A DNA stretch of 10,667 nt from Gammaproteobacteria bacterium UBA4475. Its GTDB lineage: Bacteria; Pseudomonadota; Gammaproteobacteria; Pseudomonadales; Azotimanducaceae. The stretch is taken from assembly GCA_002389265.1 (NCBI GenBank), contig DGOD01000261.1:1-10667 (forward strand). Reading direction: 5' to 3'. The position numbers and the translations under genes were made by a program. The notes under the pieces were generated by a model. The model saw only the letters and a list, made by a program, of their open reading frames with translations. It was not told where the DNA came from and did not search any database. This document shows positions 7,077 through 10,667 of the stretch, in pieces (within the stretch, counting starts at the first letter, position 1; every line of letters begins with the position of its first letter).

Positions 7077-7922
7077 CTACGGGTTATCAGCGTCCTTCAA
7101 CTTGAATATAGCGCTATGGCGCAGGCGGGTGACTTCGGTGCCGTCTTCTGCCCAGATTGAACCGTCGTTCTCAATATAGTGATGACCATTGCGCTCATAG
7201 GCATTCTGACAATAGCCTGTCACCGTGAAGGTTTGGCTTGCGTAGGCGGGTGCTAGGTGCTGAATATGGCTGTGAGTATGAATGGCGGGCCCATAGCGGT
7301 AGGAGTGCTGCAGCAGTTCGGTGAGGCGGCTGGCGAGCCAAATCGGGTGGCAACGAGCTTGTTTGCCCATGTAGACCGGCAGCACATGGCCCTGGGTCCC
7401 GGCGATATAGATTTCGTTGTCTTGCCGCGAATGCGTCATGCTCATGGGGATAAGTGACCGCCTTAACGGGGCACTGGCCAGGGTTAGTTCCGTACGAGGC
7501 TCGGCTTGAGGCAGGCTCTTGGTCAGTCGGGTTTGTTTGATTTTAGCGAGCCAGGGAGCCTCGCCAAGCCCCACATTACCCTTTAAACAGATATCTTTAT
7601 CCTCATTGATAACCTTGAACTCACCGCCCTTACGTTTCGCGATGACGAGTTCCATCTTGCTACCATTGTACGTCGGCTTTTTAAATGTCAAATCTACCCA
7701 GCCGTGGTCGAGCCATGAGACGCCAAATAATTCTAAAAAGGTGTCTGTTGTCCAACCGTAGACCTGTAGGCTGTTGACCAAGCGCTTGCGCGAACGAGGC
7801 ATCTTCGAGTTGCCGATCAACAGGCTGGGGTCGTCGAGCCGGGCTTTATCCGCAACGGTTCTAAATGCAGTGAAGCTAGCATGATGGGTCATAGTGGCTC
7901 GGGTGGTAAAGCGGTGGTACAT
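7077..7922 (-). CDS. Double-hotdog protein, MaoC/acyl-CoA thioesterase-like, function unknown
   Basis: I cannot name this protein with certainty. From the ATG at 7922 it has 281 residues. The C-terminal part resembles a hotdog domain of the MaoC/thioesterase type: a helix-like WLASRLTELLQHSYRYGPAIHTH stretch (in two pieces around residues 195-217) followed by beta-rich sequence ending RLRHSAIFKL (266-275). An earlier region (about 50-130, YGWTTDTFLELFG then alternating hydrophobic strands) could be a second, degenerate hotdog unit. The classic R-hydratase D-x5-H motif is not obvious, so acyl-CoA binding is an inference from fold resemblance and from the crotonase neighbour. The frame can extend to a TTG at 7979 (300 residues) or be shortened to an ATG at 7892. 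None has a clear ribosome binding site, so the start is uncertain. No signal peptide or membrane segment is seen. Confidence 0.6.
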   Translation of the reverse strand: MYHRFTTRATMTHHASFTAFRTVADKARLDDPSLLIGNSKMPRSRKRLVNSLQVYGWTTDTFLELFGVSWLDHGWVDLTFKKPTYNGSKMELVIAKRKGGEFKVINEDKDICLKGNVGLGEAPWLAKIKQTRLTKSLPQAEPRTELTLASAPLRRSLIPMSMTHSRQDNEIYIAGTQGHVLPVYMGKQARCHPIWLASRLTELLQHSYRYGPAIHTHSHIQHLAPAYASQTFTVTGYCQNAYERNGHHYIENDGSIWAEDGTEVTRLRHSAIFKLKDADNP

Positions 7923-8022
7923 TGTAGAAATCTGGATGGATAAGTAAAGGCATAGATGCCAAGCGGATAAAGCTGACAATCACTGCCAAGCTTTTTAAGT
8001 ATCGAGCGCCGATGTGCACGCA

Positions 8023-8038
8023 GGTGGCATTAGCCACC
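8023..8038. repeat. Short inverted repeat in the divergent intergenic region
   Basis: GGTGGC-ATTA-GCCACC has perfect 6-bp arms around a 4-base loop. It lies in the gap between the hotdog gene and the nitroreductase gene, about 100 bp upstream of the former. No T-tract follows on either strand, so it is not a standard terminator. It may be an operator or a chance hairpin. Confidence 0.35.
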
Positions 8039-8056
8039 GAGCGGGTTCATTGCGGT

Positions 8057-8084
8057 CTGACAGCCCTTGATGGCTACCGATAAT
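8057..8084 (+). promoter_or_regulatory. Candidate sigma-70 promoter of the nitroreductase gene
   Basis: CTGACA (8057-8062) and GATAAT (8079-8084) each match the sigma-70 consensus at five of six positions and are 16 bp apart. Transcription would start near 8091, giving a leader of about 18 bases that holds the ribosome binding site GGAG at 8100-8103. The -10 is part of the Fur-like palindrome. Confidence 0.6.
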
Positions 8085-8092
8085 GATTATCG
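8078..8092. promoter_or_regulatory. Fur-box-like palindrome over the -10 region
   Basis: CGATAATGATTATCG is a perfect inverted repeat of 7-bp arms around one central base. It matches the 7-1-7 Fur model TGATAATnATTATCA at 12 of 14 arm positions, differing only at the outermost base on each side. It overlaps the candidate -10 of the downstream nitroreductase gene and lies 16 bp before its ATG, a layout that would allow iron-dependent repression. Confidence 0.65.
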
Positions 8093-8108
8093 ATGAAACG
8101 GAGAATAT

Positions 8109-8765
8109 ATGGTCGATCTATACGAAGCGATGAGTACCTTACGCGCGGTCCGGCGTTTGAAGCCGGACGCGGTGCCTGCGGAGGTGCTTGGGCGAGTGTT
8201 GCAGGCTGCGGCTTGGGCTCCGACCGGGGGCAACGTTCAGCCGTTTCGAATCGTTGCAGTGAAACAACCGGCCTTGAAGCAAGGCTTGGGTGACCTTTAT
8301 CACGCGGAGTGGCACGAGTATAGCAAGGGTCATATTGCCGCAATGCCAGGGATGCGAGATGCCGCCCGTGAGCAAATGGCAAAAATGCTTAAAGCCGGCG
8401 ACTATCTGGCCAGTCATATGGCGGAAACACCGGTCATTCTTGTATTCTGCTTTAACCCGGATTACATGGCCATCACCGACAGCGGTCTTGGGCGACCCTC
8501 GATTGTCGGTGGTGGCTCCGTTTATACCGCGGTGCAGAACGTCATGTTGGCTTGTCGAGCAGAAGGGTTGGGCTGCGTGCTCACCACCTTGTTGTGTCAC
8601 AAGGAACAGGCAGTGAAAGCATTGCTGGATATTCCTGCAGACTGGTACACCTGTGCGCACGTACCCATCGGTTACCCCGTGTTGAAAGGTCATGGGCCGA
8701 TCAGCCGTCGACCACTGGATAAACTGGTGTTCAGTGATCAGTGGGCGCAGCCGTTTACCGAATAG
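8109..8765 (+). CDS. Nitroreductase-family FMN-dependent oxidoreductase
   Basis: This 218-residue cytosolic flavoprotein belongs to the nitroreductase superfamily, whose members use FMN and NAD(P)H to reduce nitro groups, quinones, flavins or enones. FMN-contacting signatures are visible in order: LRAVRRLKPD (11-20) with R12, R15 and R16; APTGGNVQPFR (37-47); GGGSVYTAVQNVMLACRAEG (134-153); GLGCVLTT (153-160); and a C-terminal SRRPLDKLV (199-207). Length and motif spacing are normal for the family. The ATG is supported by GGAG five bases upstream and by the promoter just before it. A Fur-like site over the promoter suggests iron or oxidative-stress control; a role in flavin or ferric reduction is possible but cannot be shown from sequence. 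It appears to be a single-gene unit ending in a hairpin. The exact substrate is unknown. Confidence 0.88.
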   Translation: MVDLYEAMSTLRAVRRLKPDAVPAEVLGRVLQAAAWAPTGGNVQPFRIVAVKQPALKQGLGDLYHAEWHEYSKGHIAAMPGMRDAAREQMAKMLKAGDYLASHMAETPVILVFCFNPDYMAITDSGLGRPSIVGGGSVYTAVQNVMLACRAEGLGCVLTTLLCHKEQAVKALLDIPADWYTCAHVPIGYPVLKGHGPISRRPLDKLVFSDQWAQPFTE

Positions 8766-8806
8766 GCAGGTGCTTCGTTGCGCGAAACACCTGCCATGAT
8801 TTTATT
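8765..8806 (+). terminator. Hairpin between convergent genes, probable weak terminator
   Basis: GGCAGGTG (8765-8772) pairs with CACCTGCC (8788-8795). After one mismatch, TTCG (8774-8777) pairs with CGAA (8783-8786), leaving a 5-base loop. It starts at the last base of the nitroreductase stop codon. The plus-strand tail (ATGATTTTATT) is T-rich but interrupted. The minus side, which would serve the aldolase-like gene, has no T-tract. Confidence 0.55.
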
Positions 8807-9611
8807 CGTCGAACATATCTGGCTGTTCGGCGCAGATGACGTCGTGGAGAGGCTGGAAGCTGAACCAACCCCCGGGAGCGGAACCGACCTGGCGTTGAGT
8901 CAATTCAGCGATCTCGGGACGAATGAGCTTGGGCGTGCCTGCGGCTTCGGCGAGCAGTTGCGCCTGGCACGAGCGTTCCATGGTGATGTACCACCATGCG
9001 ACTTCGTCGACGGTCTGGCCCACTGTGAGTAAGCCATGATTTTGCAATATCGCTGCCTTTTTGGTGCCAAGGGCCGCGGCGATGCGTTTGCCTTCAGAGG
9101 TGTCGAGTACGACACCGGTAAAATCGTCGAATAACACATGCTCGCCATAAAAAGCGCAGGCGTCTTGGGTCAGAGGGTCAAGCAGGCGCCCCAGAGAAGC
9201 CCAGGCTTTGCCGTAGAGAGAATGGGTATGGGCGGCGGCTGTCACATGTGGCAGATGCTTGTGGATTTGTGAGTGGATGGCAAATGCGGCGGCATTCAAG
9301 CGTCCGGAACCCTGGACGATATCACCATCATGATTAACCAGGATCAGGTCAGAGACGCGCATCTGTTTGAATGAGCGTCCAAACGGATTGACCCAAAACT
9401 GATCAGTATGCTCTGGGTCACGAACCGTGAAGTGCCCAGCGACACCTTCATCAAATCCTAGGCGCCCAAACAGTCGTAGTGCTGCCGTCAGTTTGCGTTT
9501 GCGCTCTCGGCGTTCTTCGGTCACCGACTCAAATTTCGGTGGATAATCAACGCCAGCGATAGGGCTGGCTGGACGTTTCTGGGGTTGGCTCTGTAGTGTA
9601 GACTCAGACAT
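8802..9611 (-). CDS. Class II aldolase/adducin-family protein
   Basis: This 269-residue protein has the class II aldolase/adducin head fold, a zinc-dependent fold found in sugar-phosphate aldolases such as fuculose-1-phosphate aldolase and in dehydratases and epimerases. Likely zinc ligands are H128 and H130 in AAAHTHSLYGKAW and H192 in LQNHGLLTVG. Other landmarks are GVAGHFTVRDP (56-66) and FDDFTGVVLDTSEG (161-174). The region corresponding to the aldolase catalytic glutamate (around 103-113, GRLNAAAFAIH) has asparagine or alanine rather than glutamate. This is typical of the adducin-like branch, so a standard aldol cleavage should not be assumed. The N-terminal 30 residues are polar and probably flexible. 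The ATG has a good site, GGAG, seven bases upstream. It converges with the nitroreductase gene and is transcribed away from the prenyltransferase gene. The substrate is unknown. Confidence 0.88.
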   Translation of the reverse strand: MSESTLQSQPQKRPASPIAGVDYPPKFESVTEERRERKRKLTAALRLFGRLGFDEGVAGHFTVRDPEHTDQFWVNPFGRSFKQMRVSDLILVNHDGDIVQGSGRLNAAAFAIHSQIHKHLPHVTAAAHTHSLYGKAWASLGRLLDPLTQDACAFYGEHVLFDDFTGVVLDTSEGKRIAAALGTKKAAILQNHGLLTVGQTVDEVAWWYITMERSCQAQLLAEAAGTPKLIRPEIAELTQRQVGSAPGGWFSFQPLHDVICAEQPDMFDE

Positions 9612-9792
9612 GTAGTGCTCCAGGCTGCGGCGTTCGAGAGTCGATCATAACCATGTTTGTAGGCCATTACCAAGTTGAAAGTGCAAAACCCGGTGGCGGT
9701 CGATGCCTGCGATCAATGCTCGCCGCCGCACGTCATGAGTGGCAATGCTCAGAGTAGAAATGAAATCCCGATACTGATTGTGATAATAGAGG

Positions 9793-9820
9793 TTGCGGTT
9801 TGTCGGCAGTCTGGAATAAT
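9793..9820 (+). promoter_or_regulatory. Candidate promoter of the cis-prenyltransferase gene
   Basis: TTGCGG (9793-9798) and AATAAT (9815-9820) are 16 bp apart and resemble -35 and -10 elements. Transcription would then begin near 9827, after the GTG at 9823, favouring the ATG at 9850. The rest of the 9612-9792 gap shows no repeat or RNA motif that I recognise. Confidence 0.35.
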
Positions 9821-9849
9821 CCGTGCTTGTATTCAGTGAACCCTCATCA

Positions 9850-10617
9850 ATGAACGTGCCTGCGATTTTCTACAAGCTCTACGAAAAACTGCTCTGGCGT
9901 CAAGTCAATGCCGGACCACGCCCCCATCATATTGGCCTGATCGTCGATGGAAACAGGCGGTTTGCCAGGGATAAAGGCTTCACCAATACCATAGAAGGGC
10001 ACAGCGCGGGCTCCGATAAGCTCGAAGATTTTCTGCGCTGGTGCTGGCGACTTGATATCAAAATTGTCACGCTGTTCGCTTTTTCCATGGAAAACTTCAA
10101 TCGAAGTCCGGAAGAGGTGGACTACCTGATGGATCTGATCATGCGCAAGCTGAAGCATTTTCAGGTTGATCCGGCAATCATGAGTGAGCGGGTGCGGGTT
10201 AAGGTGATTGGGCGGCGCGATGACCTGTCCGCAGAAATGGTTCAAGAAATTATCAAGCTCGAGGCCTTGACCCAAGACCATGATGGTTTTCAGCTGAACA
10301 TCGCCATCAGCTACGGTGGGCGAGCCGAGATCATTGACGCGGTCAAGAAAGTGGCGGCCGAGATTGAAGCCGGTACGCTGACAGTGGCCGAGATCACTGA
10401 GGAGCGTTTTGGCCAATACCTCTACACTGATGGTATTCCAGACCCTGATCTGATCATTCGGACCTCAGGCGAAGAGCGTCTGTCTGGGTTCTTGCTCTGG
10501 CAGAGCGCCTATTCGGAGCTCTACTTTACCGAAGTTTACTGGCCTGCGTTCCGAATGATTGATTTCTGGCGAGCATTGCGGGTCTATCAACAGCGTGAGC
10601 GTCGGTTCGGCAAGTAA
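9850..10617 (+). CDS. Cis-prenyltransferase, undecaprenyl diphosphate synthase (UppS) family, atypical
   Basis: The protein (255 residues from this ATG; 264 from a GTG at 9823) belongs to the family that adds isopentenyl diphosphate units in cis to make polyprenyl diphosphate carriers. Numbered from the GTG, catalytic features are all present: HIGLIVDGNRRFARDKG (36-52) with the Mg-binding D42, FAFSMENFNRS (85-95), and RTSGEERLSGFLLWQ (213-227) with R213, R219 and S221 and then E232 in AYSELYF. These match E. coli UppS D26, R194, R200, S202 and E213. The first motif is DGNRRFA instead of the usual bacterial DGNGRWA, recalling archaeal and eukaryotic enzymes. There is no frr, cdsA or dxr beside it, so it may be a second, specialised enzyme rather than the housekeeping UppS. 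Product chain length cannot be read from sequence. The ribosome binding site is weak for both starts. Confidence 0.87.
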   Translation: MNVPAIFYKLYEKLLWRQVNAGPRPHHIGLIVDGNRRFARDKGFTNTIEGHSAGSDKLEDFLRWCWRLDIKIVTLFAFSMENFNRSPEEVDYLMDLIMRKLKHFQVDPAIMSERVRVKVIGRRDDLSAEMVQEIIKLEALTQDHDGFQLNIAISYGGRAEIIDAVKKVAAEIEAGTLTVAEITEERFGQYLYTDGIPDPDLIIRTSGEERLSGFLLWQSAYSELYFTEVYWPAFRMIDFWRALRVYQQRERRFGK

Positions 10618-10667
10618 TCCACAAGAGTTGTGCGCGTCTCTCAGCATTAACGCCATAGCCCTAGCAT

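Noticed and set aside
8139..8693. Open frame of 184 codons on the minus strand opposite the nitroreductase gene.
   Set aside because: The plus-strand gene has promoter, ribosome binding site and FMN motifs; the antisense product has no recognisable features.
9650..9865. Stop-free minus-strand stretch of about 70 codons in the gap between the aldolase-like gene and the cis-prenyltransferase.
   Set aside because: It lacks an ATG and a ribosome binding site and has no family resemblance. It might be a gene relic, but chance is the simpler explanation.
9847..10416. Open frame of 189 codons on the minus strand opposite the cis-prenyltransferase.
   Set aside because: It mirrors a clear UppS-family gene with intact motifs; antisense open frames are common at this base composition.
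10620..10632. CACAA-gag-TTGTG hairpin just after the cis-prenyltransferase stop.
   Set aside because: The stem is only 5 bp and no T-tract follows, so a terminator call is not supported.

Overview
The window looks like chromosomal DNA of a free-living gammaproteobacterium, possibly a marine or oligotrophic member of the Cellvibrionales/Spongiibacteraceae type. That placement is an inference from gene content: an AceK isocitrate dehydrogenase kinase/phosphatase, a FadR/PdhR-type GntR regulator with a PdhR-like operator, a Fur-like box, and several acyl-CoA or aldehyde metabolism genes. No insertion sequence, phage gene, CRISPR array, tRNA or rRNA is visible. Coding density is high and the genes are intact, except for one cut by the left edge.

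Layout. (1) Bases 1-4244, minus strand: a tightly packed operon read right to left, made of a GntR/FadR-family regulator, an RND periplasmic adaptor and an RND inner-membrane pump whose last part lies beyond the left edge. Regulator and adaptor overlap by 8 bp, and adaptor and pump are 1 bp apart. (2) Bases 4245-4413: a divergent control region holding a perfect palindrome with 20-bp arms. Its centre is AATTGGTaagACCAATT, the form expected for PdhR/FadR-type regulators. (3) Bases 4414-7069, plus strand: aceK followed 13 bp later by a crotonase-family (enoyl-CoA hydratase/isomerase) gene. (4) Bases 7077-7922, minus strand: a double-hotdog, MaoC/thioesterase-like protein convergent with the crotonase gene. 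(5) Bases 8057-8765, plus strand: a nitroreductase-family flavoprotein gene whose promoter -10 region is covered by a Fur-box-like palindrome. (6) Bases 8802-9611, minus strand: a class II aldolase/adducin-like protein, convergent with the nitroreductase gene and separated from it by a hairpin. (7) Bases 9850-10617, plus strand: a cis-prenyltransferase (UppS family) with an atypical signature and no frr/cdsA neighbours.

How the parts may work together. The most interesting section is the 4.2-4.4 kb divergent region. A regulator whose DNA-reading residues match those of FadR sits beside a near-ideal palindromic operator. On one side it heads an RND efflux operon; on the other lies aceK, which sets the split of isocitrate between the TCA cycle and the glyoxylate shunt. 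This suggests that efflux and acetate/fatty-acid carbon flow are switched by one metabolite-sensing regulator. That link is a hypothesis from sequence layout, not a demonstrated system.
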